Origin: UBA2256 sp964453055
Lineage (GTDB): Bacteria; Spirochaetota; Spirochaetia; Treponematales; Rectinemataceae
Direction: 5' to 3'
DNA: 21,138 nt
NCBI GenBank assembly: GCA_964453055.1
Contig: CAYVOD010000031.1
Coordinates: 1-21,138, forward strand
Positions within the stretch are counted from its first letter, which is position 1. Each line of letters begins with the position of its first letter. Position numbers and translations under genes: made by a program. Under the pieces are notes generated by a model that worked only from the letters and a program-made list of their open reading frames with translations, was not told where the DNA came from and did no database searches. Positions 14,606 to 21,138 of the stretch are shown here, piece after piece.

Positions 14606-15559
14606 ATGGATAAGAATCCTGCGGCGAGGATAGGCGGCGCTGTCGCGAAGGGAGCCAAAAAATCCCTCGGAACCATTTGGTTCCTCCTCAAAATAATGGT
14701 ACCCACCAGCCTCGTGGTCGCGCTTTTAGGATGGAGCGGCCTGCTAGGTCATATCGCGCGCTTCCTAGCCCCTCTCATGAAGCTCATCGGCCTGCCCGGC
14801 GAAGCGGCTTTGGTCTTCATTTCCGCGGCGCTGCTCAATAACTACTCGGCTATCGCCGTCATGGGCAGCCTCTCTCTCTCGATGTGGGACGCCACGATTC
14901 TCGCCCTTATGTCGCTTACAGCGCATAATCTCATCGTCGAGACTTCGGTGATGAAATCCGCCGGTTCCTCGGCTGTGAAAATGGTGATCCTTCGCGTCGG
15001 CATGGCGATCGTCATCGCCCTGGGGTTAAATCTTCTTCTGCCCCATTCGTTGAGCGAGACGATCTATTCGGCCGGCTTGACCGGCGGAGGACAGAGCTTT
15101 CTCGGCATGCTCGCGGATTGGGGGCTGTCCAGCTTGAGGTCAGTGGCCAAGGTGAGCGTCTTCGTGCTGGTCATAATGGTAGTCCAGAGCCTTCTGGAGG
15201 AATTCAAGGTTATTGACCTCCTTTCGAAGATCATGGCGCCCTTCATGAAAATCTTCGGCCTTCCCGAAAAGGCGAGCTTTCTTTGGATCGTCATCAATAT
15301 CGTCGGCTACGCTTACGGCGCCGGCATTATCAAGTCTGAGTACGACAGGGGCGGATTTAAAAAACAGGAAGGCGATCTGTTCAATCACCACGCGGCGATC
15401 TCGCATTCGCTGCTCGAGGACAGCATCCTCTACGCGGGAATCGGGATCGGATTATTCTGGCTTATCGTGCCCAGGCTAGCGGTCGCGACGATCGTCGTTT
15501 GGGCCGAACGATTCAGGCGCAATCACTTTAAAAAATCCTTCAGGGTCGGCACGGTATAG
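14606..15559 (+). CDS. Membrane protein with two nucleoside-recognition (Gate) domains
   Basis: The 317 residues form a polytopic membrane protein with two homologous halves, like a fused SpmA/SpmB pair. Each half has hydrophobic helices and a conserved loop: LLNNYSAIAVMG followed by LTAHNLIVET in the first, and NIVGYAYGAGII followed by NHHAAISHSLLED in the second. The Gate domain is shared with nucleoside transporters and FeoB, but the substrate of stand-alone members is unknown. The ATG at 14606 is preceded by AGGGAAGG; the longer open frame lacks a better site. The next gene starts 30 bp after its stop. It is therefore probably the first gene of the operon with the epimerase/ceramidase-like fusion and may be its transporter. 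Confidence 0.8.
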   Translation: MDKNPAARIGGAVAKGAKKSLGTIWFLLKIMVPTSLVVALLGWSGLLGHIARFLAPLMKLIGLPGEAALVFISAALLNNYSAIAVMGSLSLSMWDATILALMSLTAHNLIVETSVMKSAGSSAVKMVILRVGMAIVIALGLNLLLPHSLSETIYSAGLTGGGQSFLGMLADWGLSSLRSVAKVSVFVLVIMVVQSLLEEFKVIDLLSKIMAPFMKIFGLPEKASFLWIVINIVGYAYGAGIIKSEYDRGGFKKQEGDLFNHHAAISHSLLEDSILYAGIGIGLFWLIVPRLAVATIVVWAERFRRNHFKKSFRVGTV

Positions 15560-15589
15560 AACAACCCGGCCTTGCATACGAGGTGCGGC

Positions 15590-18529
15590 GTGACGGAAAA
15601 ATCTCTTCCTGTAGCCCTGCCGGAACAATGGCGGGCGAAATTGGAGCTCGGAGCTCTGCGCTCCAGAATCCCCCGAATTCTTGGCCCTACGATCTTTAAA
15701 ACCCTGGAACGCTTTCAGGCCGGCCTTGGCTCGGGCTGGGTCGATATGAAGTTCGATCCGAGAGATGGGGTGGAGCGGGACCAGGGAATCGACTTTTACC
15801 GAAAGGATCGAGTTTATGGCTGGATTCAGGGAAGATCCCTGGAATCCTTGGCCGCCCACGCCGCATGGCTGAGAGGCGTTTCGCTCCCCGACTTGCCCGC
15901 TGTGAAAGACCTTCTTGCCTCGGGCGAAGCTCTTTACGAGAAACTCATAGCAGTCTGCCTGCCAGCCGCGGCATTGAAGCCTCGCTTCCATTTCGTCATG
16001 GATATCGAAGGGAAGCCTCTATTCAAGGACGAAGGCGATGGGACGACCAGCCTTAGCCAGCTCTTCGCCCTGAGAGGCCTTTACGCCTTTGCCGCCATGC
16101 AAGGTAAGAACGCCGACCTGGAGCGTATCGGCCCCTGCTTGCGCCATGCCGCGGGCGAGGCCTCCCGAGGTCGATGCCGAAACGACCAGGTTTTCTTCGA
16201 TCCGAGCGGAGGGACTCGCCGGCCACCGCCCAGGCGCGGCTACGAAGGTCAGATGATCGCGCTGGGCGCCTGCGATATCCTTTTCAGCCATGAAGGCCGG
16301 GAGGAAGACCTAAAGCTGGCCCAGGCGATCGTAGAGGGCGTTCTTTCCGATTTTCTCTACACTAATAGCGCCGGTGAGCCGATCCTCGTCGAATACCTGG
16401 ACGGGCAGGGCAGGCCCCTTCCCGAGGGCGGGCGCTTCAGGTCCAACCCCGGCCACGCAATCGAATTCGCGGGCCTGAGCCTCCAGCTTTCTAGGCGCGC
16501 CCGCAGGCCCCTCGGTTCGGCTCGAAGCCTCGAACTCCTGCGCCGAATAGCTTGGCGATGCGCGCGCACAGGCAGGGCGTCCCACGGAGGCATCTACCGA
16601 AGCATCGACGCCGAGGATGGCAGCCCCATCGATACCGCCTGCCCCTGGTGGTCCAGCTTCGAGGCGGCCCGGACCTTCGCCGAGCTCTCCATGGCGGCCG
16701 GCGACGATGCCGAAAAGTTCCGCTGCGTCAGAACGGCCGCTTCCTTCGTCGATACCATCGAGACCGCCTACATCGGTCCTTCGAGTCTGGGTATCCCTGT
16801 CCAGACAATCTCCATCGACGGAGAGGTCCTGCCACTTATTCCCGCCACTCCGGACTTGGACTCGGGCTATCACAACGGAATCCCCCTCCTCGATGTCCTC
16901 GAGGTGATAGAAGAGGCGGGCTGCCTCTTTTGCGGGGCCGCGGAGGCTGAACTCCCGGCGAGGCTGGGCGTCCTCCTCCAGGGGCACATCGCTCGCACGG
17001 GCAAAGCCAGGGATCAGCTTGATCCACTCAAGGTTCGGGCATGCCGGCTGGCCGCCTCGGGAGGTCAAGTCCTCCTCGTTTCGGCCGATGTCCTGGAGTT
17101 CTCCAAGGACTGGGCGAAGCGTATGGAGCGCAAGCTCTCGGCCGCTTGCGGGATTCGCGAAACCGAAGTATTTCTTTTCGCCACACATACCCATACGGCC
17201 CCGGCCGCCATCGATCTCGGCCCGCTCAAGCAGGATAAAACCTTTCTGCGGAGCCTTGAGAGCGCTATGAGCGAAGCCGCCCGAGCAGCGAGCCAAGCCA
17301 TGACGCCCACGGCGCCGCTATTTGTCCAAGCCAAGCTCGAGGGCTTGGGCATCAACCGCAGGGCCGCTAATCCGGCTACCGGTAAAATCGTCATGCGGCC
17401 CAATCCGCAAGGTCCCGTAGACAATGACCTGGCGAGCATCTTCTTTGTCGATGCCGCTGGCGCGCCCAAAGCCCTGTTGTTCAACATGGCCATCCACCCC
17501 ACCAGCCTCGGGGTCTCGCTGGCGAGCATATCGGCCGACTATCCGGGCTTGGCGGCGGGGCTCCTCTGCGAGGCTTTGGGCGGCGCGATCGCCTTGCCCC
17601 TCCAGGGCGCCTGCGGCGACCTGAGGCCCAACATAACCACGGCGGATGGCGCCGAATTCGCCGAAGGCAGCTACGAGGACACTCGACGAATAGCAGCCGG
17701 CCTGGCGAATACTTTGCTGGCATGCCTGGCCGATGCTCTGCGCAAAAACTCCGCCCCTTCTTTGCGAGCCGATCCTGCCCATCCTTTACTGGCTAGCTTT
17801 GGGCAAGCACGCTGGCTCGATTCCTGCCCGGTGAAGGTAAGGGTAAAAAACGTCCCTATGCCTTTCGGCAGCCCGCCAAGCCTCGCGGAACTCGACGCCC
17901 TCATCGCCCGCTGCGAAGCCCGGATAAAGGAATCCGCGCATTCCGCGGCGGGCGCGGGACTCGCCGCAATCCCCGACGCCCCGGCGGCNNNNNNNNNNNN
18001 NNNNNNNNNNNNNNNNNNNNNNNNNNNNNNNNNNNNNNNNNNNNNNNNNNNNNNNNNNNNNNNNNNNNNNNNNNNNNNNNNNNNNNNNGCTACCGCTTCA
18101 GCGGCCCGGGGATTTTCAGCGACTCACAGCGCGCCCTTATTGGAAGCGAAAAGCTTCCTGGCCTGGGCTCGCCGCGTCAGAAGCCAGAGCTTCGACGCCC
18201 AGGGGCGTTACATAGGCCCAAAATTCGCCCGCGCCCGCTTCGGCCTGGTATCACTGGGCAAGGAGCTTCATCTTTTCGCGATTCCCGGCGAACTATTCTG
18301 CCGCATCGGTATGGATTTGAAAAAGCGCGACCTGCCGGCCGAGCTCCTGGTCTGCGGCTACTCCGGCGGCACGGTGGGCTACATACCCAGCGAGGAAGCC
18401 TTTTCCCAGGGCGGCTACGAGGTGGAATCGGCCTACCGCTACTACGGGGCGCCCGCCGCCCTTTCGCCGAACACCGAAAAGCTGATTCATGCTATATTCG
18501 AAACGTTGCGGAGGGAGGTTGACTCATGA
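15590..18529 (+). CDS. Fusion: AGE-family epimerase-like domain plus neutral ceramidase-like domain
   Basis: About 979 residues without signal peptide or membrane segment, so probably cytoplasmic. Residues 1-440 resemble the (alpha/alpha)6 barrel of N-acylglucosamine 2-epimerases: YGWIQGRSLE, NPGHAIE (His289, Glu292), PWWSSFEAA, and YHNG (His428) near the last helix. Residues from 448 match the start of neutral/alkaline ceramidase-like proteins (CGAAEAELP, then LLVSADVLEF). The metal-site motifs are kept: THTHTAP (His533, His535), IHPTS (His636), PGELF (Glu901) and a Tyr-rich GYIPSEEAF. The ceramidase hexapeptide GDVSPN reads GDLRPN (676-681), with Arg at the catalytic serine. The GTG start at 15590 has GAGG 6 bp upstream, better than the TTG at 15572. 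A 100-N gap interrupts the second domain, so numbers after about 799 are provisional. A role on an N-acylated sugar-like substrate is inference. Confidence 0.8.
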   Translation: MTEKSLPVALPEQWRAKLELGALRSRIPRILGPTIFKTLERFQAGLGSGWVDMKFDPRDGVERDQGIDFYRKDRVYGWIQGRSLESLAAHAAWLRGVSLPDLPAVKDLLASGEALYEKLIAVCLPAAALKPRFHFVMDIEGKPLFKDEGDGTTSLSQLFALRGLYAFAAMQGKNADLERIGPCLRHAAGEASRGRCRNDQVFFDPSGGTRRPPPRRGYEGQMIALGACDILFSHEGREEDLKLAQAIVEGVLSDFLYTNSAGEPILVEYLDGQGRPLPEGGRFRSNPGHAIEFAGLSLQLSRRARRPLGSARSLELLRRIAWRCARTGRASHGGIYRSIDAEDGSPIDTACPWWSSFEAARTFAELSMAAGDDAEKFRCVRTAASFVDTIETAYIGPSSLGIPVQTISIDGEVLPLIPATPDLDSGYHNGIPLLDVLEVIEEAGCLFCGAAEAELPARLGVLLQGHIARTGKARDQLDPLKVRACRLAASGGQVLLVSADVLEFSKDWAKRMERKLSAACGIRETEVFLFATHTHTAPAAIDLGPLKQDKTFLRSLESAMSEAARAASQAMTPTAPLFVQAKLEGLGINRRAANPATGKIVMRPNPQGPVDNDLASIFFVDAAGAPKALLFNMAIHPTSLGVSLASISADYPGLAAGLLCEALGGAIALPLQGACGDLRPNITTADGAEFAEGSYEDTRRIAAGLANTLLACLADALRKNSAPSLRADPAHPLLASFGQARWLDSCPVKVRVKNVPMPFGSPPSLAELDALIARCEARIKESAHSAAGAGLAAIPDAPAXXXXXXXXXXXXXXXXXXXXXXXXXXXXXXXXXXATASAARGFSATHSAPLLEAKSFLAWARRVRSQSFDAQGRYIGPKFARARFGLVSLGKELHLFAIPGELFCRIGMDLKKRDLPAELLVCGYSGGTVGYIPSEEAFSQGGYEVESAYRYYGAPAALSPNTEKLIHAIFETLRREVDS
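17989..18088. other. Scaffold gap of 100 N
   Basis: Exactly 100 N usually means a gap of unknown size. The reading frame before and after it agrees with the 100-base placeholder, and ceramidase-like sequence continues on both sides. The flank is GC-rich and Ala-rich, which may explain why assembly failed here. Confidence 0.98.
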
Positions 18530-19842
18530 ACAAGCTGGCGATCCTGGGCGGCGAGCCCAGCATAAAGGTCGAACCCAAGGAACTGTTTCTCTGGCCTATC
18601 ATCACGGAAGAGGATGAAAAGGCGGTCCTGGATGTCCTGCATGCCAGAAGCATGAGCGGCACGGAGATAACCAAGCAGTTCGAGCGGGAAATGGCGGCTT
18701 GGCTGGGAGTGGATTACGCCCTGGGCTACTGCAACGGAACCGCCGCCCTTCAAGGAGCCATGTACGCCGCGGGCATCGGGGCGGGGGACGAGATAATCTG
18801 CCCCTCCATGACTTATTGGGCCAGCGCGGCCCCCGCCTTGAGCCTAGGGGCCGCGGTAAACTTCGCCGAGATCGAGGAGGAAAGCCTCTGCATCGATCCA
18901 GAGGACATCGAACATCGCATCGGCCCGCGCACCAAGGCCATAATGGTCGTACACTACGCAGCCCATCCCTGCGACATGGACAGGATCCTTCCCATAGCGC
19001 GAAAACACGGCCTTCTGGTGATCGAGGACGCCTCCCACGCCCAGGGTTCAAAATACAAGGGCAAGGCCTGCGGCACCCTTGGCGACATCTCGGTCATGAG
19101 CCTTATGACAGCCAAAGCCTTCGCCATCGGGGAGGCGGGCATGCTCTTCACCAACGACCGCTCCATGTTCGAGAGGGCGATCTCCTTCGGCTTCTACGAG
19201 CGCACGGGTTCCGCATCGGAGTTCTTCTCCAAGGACAACCAGCTCACCGACCCCGAACTCATGAAGTACGCAGGAATCCCCACGGGCGGCTACAAGCATC
19301 GCATGCACCAGATGAGCTCGGCGGTGGGCCGGGTCCAGCTCAAATACTACGATCAACGCATCTCCCAGATCGACAAGGCCATGCGCTACTTCTGGGACTG
19401 CCTCGCGGACGCCCCCCATCTGGCGCCCCATGTCTGCGACTACAGCCCCGACGCCCAGGGAAGGACCTCGTCCATGGGCGGTTGGTACTACGCCCAGGGC
19501 CGCTTCGACCATCGCGCTTATCCTGAAGGAACACTGGCCAAAATCTGCGAAGCCTTGCGGGCCGAAGGCGTCTCGGTCTGTTCCACCATCAAGAACGGAC
19601 CTTTGCACCTCCATCCGGTTTTCAACGATCTCGACCTCTTGCGCCTCGGCAAGCCTAGCATGACAACCTTCGCCGAGCGGGACCTTCGGCAGCGCAGGGG
19701 AAGCCTGCCCCGCGCCGAAAGCGTGGCCGAATACTCCTTTTCAGTGCCCTGGTTCAAGCATTTCGACAAGCAGGCCATCGAGCTCTACGCCGAAACGTTC
19801 AGGAAAGTTTTCTCCCAGATCGACAGGCTGGCGCAGGTCTAA
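18526..19842 (+). CDS. DegT/DnrJ/EryC1 (AHBA synthase) family PLP aminotransferase
   Basis: This 438-residue fold-type I PLP enzyme is of the family that transaminates keto sugars or ketocyclitols. Visible elements are the cofactor loop GYCNGTAALQG (67-77), Asp168 and His171 in EDASHAQG, and the Schiff-base Lys197 in TAKAFAIGEAGM. Family members more often show K-N-L-T-T-G-E-G-G there, so the substrate pocket may differ. The ATG overlaps the upstream stop as ATGA, with GGAGG 7 bp before it, so translation is coupled to the fusion gene. The start MNKLAILGGEPSIKVEP is typical. No nucleotide-sugar or lipopolysaccharide genes lie nearby, so a catabolic or specialised role is as likely as cell-surface sugar synthesis. 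Confidence 0.9.
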   Translation: MNKLAILGGEPSIKVEPKELFLWPIITEEDEKAVLDVLHARSMSGTEITKQFEREMAAWLGVDYALGYCNGTAALQGAMYAAGIGAGDEIICPSMTYWASAAPALSLGAAVNFAEIEEESLCIDPEDIEHRIGPRTKAIMVVHYAAHPCDMDRILPIARKHGLLVIEDASHAQGSKYKGKACGTLGDISVMSLMTAKAFAIGEAGMLFTNDRSMFERAISFGFYERTGSASEFFSKDNQLTDPELMKYAGIPTGGYKHRMHQMSSAVGRVQLKYYDQRISQIDKAMRYFWDCLADAPHLAPHVCDYSPDAQGRTSSMGGWYYAQGRFDHRAYPEGTLAKICEALRAEGVSVCSTIKNGPLHLHPVFNDLDLLRLGKPSMTTFAERDLRQRRGSLPRAESVAEYSFSVPWFKHFDKQAIELYAETFRKVFSQIDRLAQV

Positions 19843-19910
19843 GCCTTTGCGTCAGGATGCAAGGTACGCAAGACCATGACCGACAGGATCATGGCCAAGG
19901 ATCGACTATC

Positions 19911-21053
19911 GTGAGCGTAGCGGAAAAACTCTCGGTTCTCTCCACCCCCGCCCTCGTCATCGACGAGAGTAAAATGACGGCGAACATCGGCCGCTTGCGG
20001 GGCAGGCCGGAACTGGCGAAAGTCTCCCTCAGGCCACATCTCAAGACCGCCAAATCGGTTGAAGTCGCCAAACGGCTCATAGGCACGCCCCGGGGACCGG
20101 CCACCGTTTCCACGCTGAAGGAAGCCGAAGTCTACTTCGAGGCGGGAATCAGCGACCTCATCTACGCCGTAGGCATCAGCCCGCAGAAACTGCCTAGGAT
20201 TAACGCCCTGCGCAAGGCAGGCTGCGACCTCAAGACGCTGTTGGACAGTCCGGAACAAGCCAAAGCCCTCGTCGCGGTTTCAAAAGCGTACAAAACGCTG
20301 TTCCCAGCTCTTATCGAGATCGATTCCGACGGCCATCGAGGCGGCCTTGAGCCCGGAGACCCGCTCGTCGTAGAGATCGGCCGTATCCTGCATTCCGGCG
20401 GCCTATTGCGCGGTGTCCTTACCCACGCGGGCGACAGCTACAACGCTTTCGGCCCCGAAGCCCACGCCGAGTTCGCCGAAAGAGAACGGCTCGCAGCGGT
20501 GACAGCCGCCAAGGCCCTGCGCGACGCCGGCCTGCCCTGCCCGATCGTAAGCGCGGGCAGCACGCCCACGGCTTGCGCTATCCGCAGCACCGAAGGCCTC
20601 ACCGAAGTGAGGGCCGGCGTCTTCGTTTTCTTCGATCTAGTCATGGCGGGCATCGGCGTCTGCGGGGTCGAGGACGTCGCCCTCTCCGTCCTCGCTACCG
20701 TCATAGGACACCAGCGCTCCCGGGGCTGGATCCTCGTGGATGCCGGCTGGATGGCCCTCTCCAGGGACAGAGGCACTGCCAACCAGCCTGTCGATCAAGG
20801 TTACGGCCTGGTTTGCGATGCCGAGGGCAAAGTGTTTCCCGATCTCATCGTCAGTTCGGTGAATCAGGAACACGGCATAATCTCCCCGCGCCCCGGATCC
20901 AAAAACGACCTGCCCGACCTGCCCGTGGGCGCGCGGCTCCGCATTCTCCCCAACCACGCCTGCGCCACCGCGGCCCAGTTCGATTCGTATTTCGTCATAC
21001 CCGAAGAAGGCGACGCCCCCTTGAAGACCTGGCCTCGTTTCGGCGGCTGGTAA
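19911..21053 (+). CDS. D-threonine aldolase / D-serine dehydratase-like PLP enzyme
   Basis: This 380-residue fold-type III (alanine racemase-like) PLP enzyme acts on D-beta-hydroxy amino acids in known family members, by aldol cleavage or dehydration. The N-terminal STPALVID and the Schiff-base Lys45 in RPHLKT are clear. The C-terminal metal site is LPNHAC, with His349 and Cys351, as in the Zn-dependent D-threonine aldolase/DSD1 group. The GTG at 19911 gives the family length; the frame is open back to an ATG at 19857, but the extra 18 residues are not family-like. An AAGG 10 bp upstream is a weak ribosome site. The 68-bp gap after the aminotransferase holds a small CCATGA/TCATGG hairpin (19874-19894). 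Confidence 0.85.
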   Translation: MSVAEKLSVLSTPALVIDESKMTANIGRLRGRPELAKVSLRPHLKTAKSVEVAKRLIGTPRGPATVSTLKEAEVYFEAGISDLIYAVGISPQKLPRINALRKAGCDLKTLLDSPEQAKALVAVSKAYKTLFPALIEIDSDGHRGGLEPGDPLVVEIGRILHSGGLLRGVLTHAGDSYNAFGPEAHAEFAERERLAAVTAAKALRDAGLPCPIVSAGSTPTACAIRSTEGLTEVRAGVFVFFDLVMAGIGVCGVEDVALSVLATVIGHQRSRGWILVDAGWMALSRDRGTANQPVDQGYGLVCDAEGKVFPDLIVSSVNQEHGIISPRPGSKNDLPDLPVGARLRILPNHACATAAQFDSYFVIPEEGDAPLKTWPRFGGW

Positions 21054-21128
21054 GTTCCAGATCGCGGAACGGCGCATGAAGGTCTGCGGGATTGCGCGAT
21101 TTCGATAAAGCATCTACGGTTTGCCTAT

Positions 21129-21136
21129 AAAGGAGG
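21129..21136 (+). promoter_or_regulatory. Strong ribosome-binding site for a gene beyond the window
   Basis: AAAGGAGG lies at the very end, 76 bp after the aldolase-like stop. It implies another plus-strand gene starting just outside the window, possibly the next member of the same operon. Confidence 0.6.
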
Positions 21137-21138
21137 AA

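Noticed and set aside
16310..17296. Long minus-strand open frame (328 residues) opposite the fusion gene
   Set aside because: It is fully antisense to the conserved epimerase and ceramidase-like domains, shows no recognisable motif, and is expected from GC-rich codon use.
5288..18529. The idea that the SPT-like enzyme and the ceramidase-like domain form one sphingolipid pathway
   Set aside because: They are 9 kb apart in separate transcripts, the ceramidase-like domain lacks the catalytic serine and a secretion signal, and its operon looks sugar/amino-acid related.
18699..19526. Plus-strand open frame of 275 residues in another frame of the aminotransferase gene
   Set aside because: Arg/His/Pro-rich frame-shifted reading of the DegT gene without its own ribosome site.

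Overview
The window looks like chromosomal DNA of an anaerobic, fairly GC-rich bacterium, most likely a spirochaete of the Treponema/Rectinema type. This is inferred from gene content and not proven. The content is a rubrerythrin/desulfoferrodoxin/rubredoxin oxygen-defence set, a Lys/Ala-rich histone H1-like protein, paired Trk and Ktr potassium systems, and a RadA-MalQ pair. The first 38 bases are the 3' end of a 5S rRNA, so an rRNA operon lies just upstream. No insertion sequence, CRISPR array, prophage or tRNA was seen. No stretch over 300 bp lacks a gene; the longest intergenic region, 214 bp upstream of rubrerythrin, holds a promoter.

Layout. (1) 127-5182: two potassium uptake systems head to head, trkA-trkH on the minus strand and ktrB-ktrA on the plus strand, sharing a 105-bp divergent region with a palindrome. 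(2) 5288-6466: a PLP-dependent alpha-oxoamine synthase that most resembles bacterial serine palmitoyltransferase, with its own promoter. (3) 6499-7209: radC, convergent with it. (4) 7322-8973: a self-contained oxidative-stress operon, promoter - rubrerythrin - desulfoferrodoxin - rubredoxin - unknown 96-aa protein - terminator. (5) 9025-10876 (minus): an RlmI-type rRNA methyltransferase and, upstream of it, the H1-like protein with a C-terminal AT-hook motif. (6) 10999-14488: radA and malQ, 1 bp apart.

(7) 14606-21053: the most unusual part, a probable four-gene operon. It encodes a membrane protein with two nucleoside-recognition/Gate domains, then a roughly 979-residue fusion of an N-acylglucosamine 2-epimerase-like barrel to a neutral-ceramidase-like domain. 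A DegT/AHBA-type PLP aminotransferase overlaps it by ATGA, and a D-threonine aldolase/D-serine dehydratase-like PLP enzyme follows. A transporter-like protein, a sugar isomerase fused to an amidase-like domain, a sugar aminotransferase and an amino-acid lyase together suggest an uncharacterised pathway for an N-substituted amino sugar or aminocyclitol. The ceramidase-like half keeps the metal-site motifs but lacks the catalytic serine, so true ceramidase activity is not expected. The window ends on a strong ribosome-binding site, so the operon may continue.

A 100-N scaffold gap (17989-18088) lies inside the fusion gene, so its exact length and frame across the gap are unverified. Several starts were moved from the longest ORF to positions supported by Shine-Dalgarno sequences: ktrA, radC, rubrerythrin, rubredoxin, the Gate protein and the fusion gene. 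Those of radA and the aldolase-like gene were moved on family length or promoter position.
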